From positions 38,533,029-38,597,028 of the forward strand of contig NC_068972.1 in the NCBI RefSeq assembly GCF_016808095.1: 64,000 nt of DNA. The letters are read 5' to 3'. The position numbers and the translations under genes were made by a program. Under the pieces are notes generated by a model. That model saw only the letters and a list, made by a program, of their open reading frames with translations, had not been told where the DNA came from and did not search any database. Shown piece after piece: positions 32,673 to 41,782 of this stretch; the first letter of the stretch is position 1; the number at the start of each line of letters is the position of its first letter. Source of the DNA: Vigna angularis (Eukaryota > Streptophyta > Magnoliopsida > Fabales > Fabaceae).

Positions 32673-35204
32673 CTACAAGGATCTACCAATATAAACTTTT
32701 TTTACGTGTGATATTCTGTGCCAATCGTATCCAATTATTGGGTGGAATCTTTTGGATAATGCAGGACAACCAATGATTTGTAAGTCTTCAAGATTTGTGA
32801 GGTGGTGCAAAGGGAATGACAACAAATTTGGACAATGACCAATTTCAAGTACTTTGAGATGAATTAGAGTTGGTAGCCACTCGGGAAACTCCTTAAGATT
32901 CATGCACTGCTGAATCAGTAAGGAACGTAAAGTGTTTGCACATCCTTGTAACCACTGAGGCAAAGTGAGTAGTTGTGGCAAATCAGTAAGAACAACATAC
33001 TTTAACCTTGAATTGGAGATTTGGCTGCCAAGACCTAATGACAAATCCAAATTGTCGCAGTTTTTTATGACCAAACCCTCTAAATTTCTGATGGCATGGA
33101 ATGACACCGACTTTAGACTTCCACAATTACATAAATGGAAAGTTTTAAGTGTCAGGAGTTGTACTTGTTCAAATAATGACCGCAGATTATCACAATAACT
33201 AATATATAAATTTTCTAAAGAAGTCAATTTTGCAATCACTTCTTCGGGAAAAGCGGCTTGTGTGGTGGTTATAGCCAAGTGACGAAGACTAATGAGATTT
33301 TCTAATCCTTTGGGTAACATTTGTAGCTTTATGCATCCATTAAGAAACAAAGTCTGCAAATTTTGAAGTTTGCAAAGTGAATAAGGGAGTTCCTTAAGTT
33401 TTTCATTTTTCGCAAGACTGAGGAATCTTAAATGCTTCAACTTTCCGATGCAGCGAGGTAGACTCTCGTATTCACAATTTTTTAAGTTTAAATACCTCAA
33501 GCATTTGCACCTTGACAACAATGTTTTCAAGAAATCTTTATCGCTCCCTCCATTAAGAAAAATGACAGTTCTGGGACTAGTGGGGAGAAGAGTTTCACCA
33601 TAAAAATTATTTTCTTCAAATGCCAAATGTTGGATATTCTCGGATATTTTTGGATTGCGGTGATGTATTCTTTCAAACTCACCTTTCCCAACAAACACTG
33701 CAAGATCAGACACCAAATCGTGCAATTTAAAATAACAATCACCACCAAGGTCAACAAAATCTAAAAGAAACGATCTTGTCCATAGTTCGTGCAAAAATTG
33801 AGTGGAAATATCAGTCATTGATTCACCTTGCTTTGGTGGTGGAAGAAAACCGAGTGCTCCCCATAACATACAAACCTCAGCAGCAGTAAACACGCTATCC
33901 TGTTGGTAAAGGGAGAAAGAAGCAAAACAAGGTTTTAAATATGAAGGGAGTTGATCGTAACTTAGTTTGAGAGCAGGAAAAATGCCTTTTTCATTTTGTT
34001 TTGAATTCCAGATCTCATTATCTCTTATAGACTCCCACTCCTTTTTGTCAAATTTCGAGAACAGTGAACTCCCCAACGTTTTCACTGCCAATGGTAATCC
34101 TCCACATTTTTTTACGATTTCTTTTCCAATCTCCGAGAACTGTGGATGCTTTTTTTCATCTCCATCTTCAAAAGCAGATTTCAGAAATAGAGAAAGAGAA
34201 TCCTCTTCGGAAAGACATTCTAGAAGGTACGAATTTGAGGATTTAGTGTGCATCGCAGCAACTACTGCATGGCTACGAGTAGTCACTAAAATTTTACTCC
34301 CTTTAACACTCAAATCCATTATTTCCTTCAACTCATCCCATCTTGCAGGATCCTCGTTCCACACGTCATCCAACACAAGCAAGAACTTTTGATCTTGAAG
34401 TTTGTTCCTCAAATGATTTTGAAGTTGCTCCGTCTCAAAGCTATTGAAGTTTACACTAGCTGGATTTGGAGCTGAACTGAGGATTTTAATGAGCACATTC
34501 CTAAGTTCAAAATCATTAGAGACACATACCCACATTCTCAACTGAAAACATGCATGAATGGTGGTGTCATTGAAGACCAACTTAGCAAGTGTGGTTTTTC
34601 CCAAACCTCCCATTCCAACAATGGGAATAATAGAAAGACTTTCACGATCATCATCTTGTACCAAAAGTTTTACTATTTCCCTTTTATCGTGTTCTCTTCC
34701 TGTAACATTGGAAGGGTTTACATGAGAATGTGTCATTTCCCTCAGTTGCACCACACGTGTAACATGGTCAATGATTTGAAGGCCAAACATGCTTCTTTGA
34801 TCTGCAAGTTTGGCCAACCTGGTGTTGATGTCTTGAATGTGATGTGCCATTCTAAGACGATAAACAACAGGATTACTTGTTGAGAAGAAACGGCGTACCT
34901 TCCTTGAGGAGCCACCATAGGTGTTGGCAACATGCTTCCGCAACGCTTCGCAGTCAAAATCATCGACTATGTCTTCAGCCTCAGAAAACACGCGCTTGAC
35001 TTGAACCAGCCATTCGCTCAGTGCACTGCTATGCGGATTCTTCTGCTCAGCATCTAACAGCACAGCCTTGATAAGTGCTGTAGTTGCTTTCATCTGTTGT
35101 AGCTGGCGATCCACACCAAACCCCAAAGAAGCTTCTTGAACGGCAGCAGTGGCAAGCTTCCGTAGGAGCGATTCCGCGAAGCTGAAAAGAAGTGATTCCG
35201 CCAT
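32673..35204 (-). CDS. NLR B: intact CC-NB-ARC-LRR disease-resistance protein
   Basis: An uninterrupted 843-residue CNL. CC domain residues 1-150 (EDIVDDF at 77-83, the EDVID-type motif); P-loop GMGGLGKTTLA at 197-207; RNBS-A MWVCVSNDFE; kinase-2 FLLVLDDVWNED from 274; RNBS-B GSKILVTTR at 302-310; GLPL at 369-372; RNBS-D CFASFSLY at 426; LHD at 494-496 in place of MHD; LRRs from about 545 to the end. The start at 35204 (MAESLLFSF) matches all paralogues and lies 48 nt below a TATA box; the frame stays open 61 codons further upstream, mostly above that box. It is expected to act in the cytosol or at membranes as an NDP/NTP-switched immune receptor. It is the least damaged member and the best candidate for a working gene here. 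Confidence 0.94.
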   Translation of the reverse strand: MAESLLFSFAESLLRKLATAAVQEASLGFGVDRQLQQMKATTALIKAVLLDAEQKNPHSSALSEWLVQVKRVFSEAEDIVDDFDCEALRKHVANTYGGSSRKVRRFFSTSNPVVYRLRMAHHIQDINTRLAKLADQRSMFGLQIIDHVTRVVQLREMTHSHVNPSNVTGREHDKREIVKLLVQDDDRESLSIIPIVGMGGLGKTTLAKLVFNDTTIHACFQLRMWVCVSNDFELRNVLIKILSSAPNPASVNFNSFETEQLQNHLRNKLQDQKFLLVLDDVWNEDPARWDELKEIMDLSVKGSKILVTTRSHAVVAAMHTKSSNSYLLECLSEEDSLSLFLKSAFEDGDEKKHPQFSEIGKEIVKKCGGLPLAVKTLGSSLFSKFDKKEWESIRDNEIWNSKQNEKGIFPALKLSYDQLPSYLKPCFASFSLYQQDSVFTAAEVCMLWGALGFLPPPKQGESMTDISTQFLHELWTRSFLLDFVDLGGDCYFKLHDLVSDLAVFVGKGEFERIHHRNPKISENIQHLAFEENNFYGETLLPTSPRTVIFLNGGSDKDFLKTLLSRCKCLRYLNLKNCEYESLPRCIGKLKHLRFLSLAKNEKLKELPYSLCKLQNLQTLFLNGCIKLQMLPKGLENLISLRHLAITTTQAAFPEEVIAKLTSLENLYISYCDNLRSLFEQVQLLTLKTFHLCNCGSLKSVSFHAIRNLEGLVIKNCDNLDLSLGLGSQISNSRLKYVVLTDLPQLLTLPQWLQGCANTLRSLLIQQCMNLKEFPEWLPTLIHLKVLEIGHCPNLLSFPLHHLTNLEDLQIIGCPALSKRFHPIIGYDWHRISHVKKVYIGRSL

Positions 35205-35251
35205 GAGTATAAGAGAAGAACGCAATTGTGAATCATTTGACAACATTATGA

Positions 35252-35259
35252 TATTTATA
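35252..35259 (-). promoter_or_regulatory. TATA box of NLR B
   Basis: The minus strand reads TATAAATA, within CTTTTATAAATATCATAA, shared almost exactly with NLR E. The distance to the ATG (48 nt) implies a very short 5' UTR. Confidence 0.6.
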
Positions 35260-35399
35260 AAAGAAATATATATTCCGTCGGCCATTTTGGTATATGTGAT
35301 TCGTACACACACAAAAGACATATAACAGCCTGCATGTATGACATTTATACATCTTTCTCCTTGTTTATCACACTTGTTTTTATCCAACCTAAGACTGCA

Positions 35400-37880
35400 A
35401 CTCTCTATTTCAATTCCTAGTAATACTCGTTAGCTCTTACTTAAAGTAAATCAATAATAAACTTAAGTCCTATAATTACTAATTAAAATTATTTTCACTA
35501 ATTTAACACAAATTTCGTATAGGTTTCATGTACCTAGCCACTATTTGGCCTTGACAACTGAGCATCGTGTCAACACTCATTTAATGAGCAAGGTTTATAT
35601 AAATATTATTTAAAGTATTAAAAGAATTTAAAAGAATAACATTTTAAAACAGAAATGCTTCAATAAATGAATAAATGCATAAGAATAAAACACCTGGGAA
35701 ATATGCATAAAGCTAACTGAAATATAGATGAAGAGCGGCAATAAAAAGAGTTAATAGTGTTTAAGCTTCGAATAATTATAATTAATTATGTTTTTTGTTT
35801 TTTTACGTATTTTTTGTTTTGATTTCTCTTCGAAACTTTGTTTTATTTAGACTTCTTTTTTTAGAAGGTTACAGATTTAATCCTTCGTAACAAATAATGA
35901 TAGTGTTATTTTCTTTAAGTTGACAGATGTTAGTATTTTTTTAATCTGATTTTAGTTGTGACTTATTTATATTTTTCTTTTAATAATTACATTTTTTTTA
36001 ATTTTTGGTTAAGATCTATTATTAATTAGTGATAATAATAATGTACACAACTTTTGAATATATGATTTTAATTATTCTAAAAATTAGAAGTCAAAACCCC
36101 TTACATTATACTATTAATTTTCTCTAAGATCAGTACTGTCTAAAATATGTTAAAGCTCAATAATAAAAGCAGTGTTAGTGTGTTTGCTTCCCTAATTTAG
36201 GTGTAATTTACGAAAGTTATATTATATAAATTGAAACCTTTTTGAAATATACATTTTCTATTTTCATTGAGTATTTAATTGTTTTATTTTGAGATATAGT
36301 TTCATTGTGAATGTTTTTCGTTCAAGTTAAGTTTATGAATATTACTAATAATTATGTGAGGATGAATTATTGAAGAAGTTTATTTTGTTAACCAAGTAAA
36401 GCATCTCTGACTGAGGCGATGTTGTTTTTAATTGCATTTGATAGGGCTTGTATTTTCGATGAACCATTATTGTCCAAAGTTACATTTTTCTTTGTTTATT
36501 TTGAGTGGTATCACACATTATATGAAGTTCCATTATTTTTAGTTGATCTTCACATTAGCGAAGGACATGGGAACAAAATAATGTTATTTTAGTAGAATTC
36601 GGAAGTGATCACTTTTTAGTATAGCATACATGTCAAAGTTATCAAAATTTCTCCACACGATTTAATAGTCATGCATGCTTCTATTAATTCTTTACTATTA
36701 TCATCAGTTTTGAGTGAAAAATATAATATGAAGCATAAAGTTTAATTATAACATTGATTAGTATCACTTAATCCTCTACATATACGAAATATTATAAGGA
36801 ATTTATAGACTCTTTATCCATCCATTTTTGTGCTTTTGATTTAGCTTAATTTTATCAATAATTCATTGGAAAGGTTAAATCTTTTTTGTTTAAATTTCAT
36901 TAATGGTTGAGGACTTTAGTATTTAGTAATTGTTAATTGTTATATATGTTTATTTAGCAAGTTAACATTAACATATAATTAATTTTTCTCAATAATATTA
37001 ATTATCAATTTAATAATAAACCAAACATCATTGAAGTTGTTAAGAGTTTAATTTTCTTATTAGCATACTAATATTTATTATATTGAATCAATTGTTTATT
37101 TTTTTATTTTTAAATTTATAAATAAATAAATTTGGTAAAAAGAAATAATTACATTTTACGGTAAATAAATTCAAAAGTCTAAAAATAATTACATTTTACG
37201 GATTTTGGAAATATGGTAAAAGAAAACTTCTATGAATCGGTTAGCTGAAAAAAAAAACTAATTAAAAAAATTATTTTGAAATATTTTTAAAACAAATGAT
37301 TTAAAAAGTAACATTTTGTATAAAAGTTAACACAATAATAAATTAAAAAATTACTTTTGAATTAATCAATAATAAAAGTAAAAGGGTCTCATTTTATAAC
37401 ATTAATTTTTAAATTGGTCGTCAAACTTTTTAAAAGCTTCTAAATATACACGATGTTATCTAAGGGTATTTTAAAGTGCTTATGTTTCACTTCCAGCTCC
37501 ACAGCAAGGATCTCAAGAAACATTCAAAGCATGACAATATATATATATTCTTCTTCTTGATTTGACATACACTTAATGTTAATACCACTATTATTTAACA
37601 TTGACCTGCCAATACCTTATTTTATATACAAGAAAATATTGGTAAGAAAGTTGAAAATTAAAAGAATAAAATGCATAAACTTACAGAAGATACAAATTTT
37701 ATATGTAAATAGGATATTCTCTAGCTTCATGCTAAATATCAGTCCATTTGAGGTGGAAAGATCCACAAAGTGGTATAACCTGTACAAAGAAGAAAATCAC
37801 CTCTTTTAAAATTAGAAAAAACAAAATTATAAAAAATAACTATATAGAAAAATAAAGGGCTAAAATTTGTACCTCCAACT
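35400..37880. other. AT-rich intergenic DNA between NLR B and NLR D
   Basis: No gene or defined transposon is seen; the sequence is very AT-rich with scattered short frames. The right end, from about 37480, resembles the other NLR 3' flanks (AAGGATCTCAAGAAACAT) and includes the NLR D 3'-UTR exon acceptor TTTGTACAG near 37780-37788 on the minus strand. Confidence 0.5.
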
Positions 37881-38904
37881 TTTGACTGTCATTCGGATAA
37901 TTCTTCTTCGGTATCTGAATCCTCAATGTGAACTATTTTGATATGTGATATCTTGTGCCAATCTTGTCCAACTTCTGGCTTGAATCTTCTGCATAACTCA
38001 GGACAATCAACGATTTCTAAATTTTCAAGATTTGTGAGGTGATGAATATTAGGGAGTGACAGTAGCTTAGGACAACTGTCAATGTCAAGTACTTTGAGAC
38101 AAATTAGAGTTGGTAGCCACTCAGGAAGTTCATCAAGATTGACGCAATCTGAAATTGATAAGTGTTGTAAAGTGTTTGCAGATCCTTGAAACGACTGAGG
38201 CAATTTAACTAGTTGTGGCAAGTCATCAAGAAAAAGATACTTTAACTTTGAATCGGGGATTTGGCAGCTAAGGTTCATTGACAATTCCAACTTGATGCAA
38301 TCGGCGATCATTAAAAACTCTAAATTTCTGAAGGCATGGAGCGACACCGACTTTAGACTTCCACACTCAGACAAAATCAAACTTTTGACAGTTGAAAGTT
38401 GTACTCCTTCGAACAATGACTCCAAATTATCACATTCAGTAAAAGATAAATTTTCTAAAGAAGTCAAATTTGCAATCAATTCTTTTGGAAAATCAGCTTG
38501 TGCGGTGGTTATAGCCAATTGACGAAGGCTAACAAGATTTTTCATTCCTTTGGGTAACTTCCGCAGATTTGTGCATCCACTAAGGATTAAAGTCTGCAAA
38601 TTTTGAAGTTTGCAGACTGAATCAGGAAGTTCCTTAAGTTTTTCATTTTTTGCAAGGCAGAGAAATCTTAAATGTTTCCACTTTCCCATACACTGAGGCA
38701 GACTCTCGTATTCAAGAAATCTATATCGTTCCCTCCGTTACGAAAAACAACAGATCTGACACCAGTGGGGACAAGATCTTCACCATAAAAGTTATTTTCC
38801 TCAAATACTAAATGTTGGGCGTTCTCCGATATTTTTGGATTGCGGCGATCTACTCTTTCAAATTCACCTTTCCCAATATACACTGCAAGATCACTTACCA
38901 AATC

Positions 38905-39333
38905 TGTTGGGTAAACTTTAAAGGGTTCACAGTTTTAATAATTTAGAAAGTTGTTTGTTTGTCTGTGATGATTGTGCCAACAGTTACCACACTACACCAC
39001 TACTTGGATTTTTGTGTGCATTGTCCAATAACTTCACCAACTCCACTTATCTTGTACTTTTGCATCCACCAATTTACCACTAAGATTTGGAACTTTGTGC
39101 TTTATTCAACTATAAATTGGGGAGGAACCTGAAATGCACCAAGGAGTGAATGTAATATAGAAAGTGTAGTATATACATTACCCTGGAAGCAAGAAAGAGA
39201 GAGAAGGGGTAGTTTGGTTTTAGTTTGTGAGTGAACTTTTATCGAGATAATTTTAGTTTGAGTGATAATACTTTGTCTTTCTTGTAGCTCTGAAAGCGTT
39301 TATTTTTCAATAAAAGTATATTTGATACTAACA
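38905..39333 (+). mobile_element. Solo LTR inserted in NLR D
   Basis: A 429-bp segment starts TGTTGGGTAAAC and ends GATACTAACA, flanked by AAATC on both sides (38900-38904 and 39334-39338). Removing it rejoins the NLR sequence as in the paralogues. It contains CTATAAATTGG (TATA) and CAATAAAAG (poly(A) signal) in the plus orientation. No internal region or partner LTR is present. The superfamily is not determined. Confidence 0.9.
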
Positions 39334-39491
39334 AAATCATGCATTTGAAAACAAGAATCAACCCCAAAGTCAAGATCATCGGAAATAAACGATCGTGTCC
39401 TTAGTTCACGCAAAACTTGATTGGCAACATTAGTCATTGATTCACCTTCCTTTGGTGGTGGAAGAAAACCAAGTGAATCCAACACCATGGA

Positions 39492-39925
39492 AAGTGTTGG
39501 ATAAACGTAAATGGGACCCACACCCTAAATTAAGGGTCAATATTTTTCCATGCTCCATGTTTTGCTCTATGTTTTCAGCTTTGTTGTTTGGTGTTTTGTG
39601 TGAAGCTCTTCTATAAAAAGGTAGAAACAAGCAAAGAAAAAATGAACCAACAGAGGAACAGAAACGAAAACCATCGTGAGAGAAGTAAAGCCACGGTGAA
39701 GGAGAGGAAAATTAGAGAGAGTGTTTTTTTGTGAGTATGAGAGTTTTGTATACCATCCGAGAGGGTGAGATATTTATAGAGAGATCCTCAGAGAGTGAAA
39801 GAAACACTATAATCCTACTTTTATAGTGGAAATAATTTTCTGGACGAGATAACGTGATTTTTTCCAAGAAGGTTTTCCACGTTAAAAAATTTTCGGTAAC
39901 ATCATAACATAAAACATTAATGTCA
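39492..39925 (+). mobile_element. Second LTR-like insertion in NLR D
   Basis: NLR homology stops at about 39491 and resumes at about 39926. The insert starts TGTTGGATAAACG and has a TATA-like CTATAAAAAGG at about 39611 and an R/U5-like end (TTTTCCACGTTAAAAAATTT), as in plant copia LTRs. No target duplication could be found, and the right edge is unclear. The start forms a 9-bp palindrome (ATCCAACAC / GTGTTGGAT) with the adjacent NLR sequence. Confidence 0.6.
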
Positions 39926-40355
39926 AATTCATAAAGGAATAAAGAAGCAAAACATGGTTTTAAATATGAAGGCAGTTGATCATAGCTTAGTTTGAGAGGA
40001 GGCAAAATGCCTTTTTCATTTTGTTCTAAATTCCAAATCTCATTGTCTCTTATAGACTCCCAATCTTTCTTAACAACCTTCGAGAACAACAAACTCCCCA
40101 CCGTTTTCAGTGTCAACGGTAACCGTCCACATTTTTCTACGACTTCTTTCCCAATCTCCAGTAGTTCTGGATGGTTTTTCTCCACTCCATCTTCAAACGC
40201 ATATTTCACAAATAGAGAAAGAGAATCTTCTTCAGAAAGACATTCAAGAAGGTACGGATTTAAGGATTTAGTATGCATCATGGCAGCTACTGCATGGCTA
40301 CGAGTAGTGTTAACCTCATGTAATGTTTTTGGATGAACCATTAGTAGCTTTGATA

Positions 40356-40736
40356 TGTTAGAATTACCCAACTATTAAGTGACTCATGTGAAAGATAAAT
40401 GAGGGTCAAAATGTGATTTAATATAATTGAGGGACTTAATGGCAAAGTTACAACTTGATGGAAGTTGTATAAGAATGGAGAAGGGTTCTGTCCCTGATGC
40501 ACACAATTTCTTCAAGAAGCTCTCTCCCATTAAATCCACCATCAAGAAAGAATTGAGAGAATTAAGCTTGCATCAAGGGATAGATTGGGTAAGGAGTTGA
40601 AGCAAATCAAGAATCAATTAGCATGGATCAAGGTTAGTAAATTCTCATCTTCCTTATGTAATTATGTTTAATCTAGTGAGAATCATAAATTCTTAAGATC
40701 CTAATGTCATGTAATTAAGATCATGAAAAACTTACA
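40356..40736 (+). repeat. 5' LTR of the copia element
   Basis: TGTTAGAATTACCC to CTTACA. Contains ATGGATCAAG followed by GTTAGTAA (40623-40640), proposed here as the first coding exon and donor for gag. Confidence 0.95.
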
Positions 40737-41782
40737 TGTGGTATCAGAGTTTAGGTTGTTAGATTTATGATTCTCCTGGAATAAAGAAATTTGATTCATG
40801 ATTTTTTCCTAAAAAATGATGAAATTATGGTGTGGAATAGTAATTTTAGGAAGAAGATGATGAATAGTTGTTGGATGATAATGCTTACGGGAATGGAATG
40901 CAATGCCAAAACTATTATTAAAGTTAAGTTTAACTTTATGAATGTTGAAACCTTGTTTGCCGTGAATGGTAAAGGTGTGTTGAAAACTTTTCCAAAGTTT
41001 TGTTTTTAATGAATAGTATTAAAAATCAAAATCAAGTTGGACATGGTCTGCCACACACGTAAATGAAAGGAAAGTTTTTTGTTTTATATGAATTGGTGTT
41101 GAAACTTTGCAAGATGAAAGTTTCCAACGTGTAGCATACTGGAGAATTAAAGTTTATGTATGTTCTCCATTACGAAAAATTTTACCCACTTATTGAAATT
41201 AGGTTTTTTCAATTTTAATTATGACACATAATAAATTTTATGTGAATAAATGCATATTGTTAAATTAAAATTAACAAGAATGCTATTTATGATTAATAAT
41301 AAATTAAAGGTTATTATTATTATTATTATTTGAAATTAATTATGGTAAATTTTGTTAGTCACCAAAGTGACCAAAATTTTAAAGTTAATTTAATTTCAAA
41401 TTATTAATGATTTTATTTCAATTACTCATTGTATGGATGCTAAATTATGAATAATTAATTTATGGGTTAATTGAAAATTCATTATTATAAGATATTTTGT
41501 ATCATTCAAAGATGATTATTTGATCTTATAATTAATGAGTATGATTGTAGATAATTTTGTATGCTCGCTAGATTTATTTATATACCCAAAGGTAGTAGAT
41601 GATTCTAGTTGATGCATATTTTAATTATCAATAAAGATTTATAATTATTAGCATCATTATGCTTATGTTTGTGTATTAATGGATCTCCCAAAGGAGAACA
41701 CTAATATACATAGAATGATGATTAAAGTATGAATCTGTATTTATGACTCAAAGCACTAATGATTAGCATGTATTAATTACAG
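40623..41782 (+). other. Proposed start exon (40623-40632) and intron (40633-41782) of copia gag
   Basis: The gag frame is open from 41767, after a TAG at 41764-41766, yet has no ATG before conserved gag sequence (FNGLNF). ATG GAT CAA G at 40623-40632 in the LTR is followed by donor GTTAGT; the acceptor TTAATTACAG ends at 41782. Joining them keeps the gag frame exactly. The 1150-nt intron contains the primer site. The sites are seen; splicing is inference. Confidence 0.45.

Larger units (their letters stand above)
37889..40308 (-). pseudogene. NLR D: fragmented CC-NB-ARC-LRR pseudogene lacking its N-terminal half
   Basis: Remaining pieces, read right to left: NB-ARC from RNBS-B to RNBS-D (about 39926-40308; TTRSHAVAAMMHTKS, CGRLPLTLKTVGS, CFASLFLY), a short ARC2 piece with MHD (39334-39491; FQMHDFVS), then the start of the LRR region (about 38700-38899) and LRRs to the C-terminus (37889-38700, ending SDTEEELSE). 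Two LTR insertions separate the pieces. A deletion near 38715 shifts the frame. The CC domain, P-loop and kinase-2 are absent; homology ends abruptly at about 40308 at unrelated sequence, 47 bp before the copia element. It cannot make a functional receptor. Confidence 0.92.

Noticed and set aside
33967..34392. Plus-strand open frame of 100-150 codons found in the same place opposite all five NLRs (for example 23192-23641, 49655-49960, 61693-62124).
   Set aside because: It is the antisense of the conserved NB-ARC codons and is conserved only because the NLR is; no start context, no promoter, no domain.
35205..35387. 61-residue N-terminal extension of NLR B (and 20-22 residues in A and C).
   Set aside because: It lies largely above the conserved TATA box, is not conserved among paralogues, and MAES is the shared family start.
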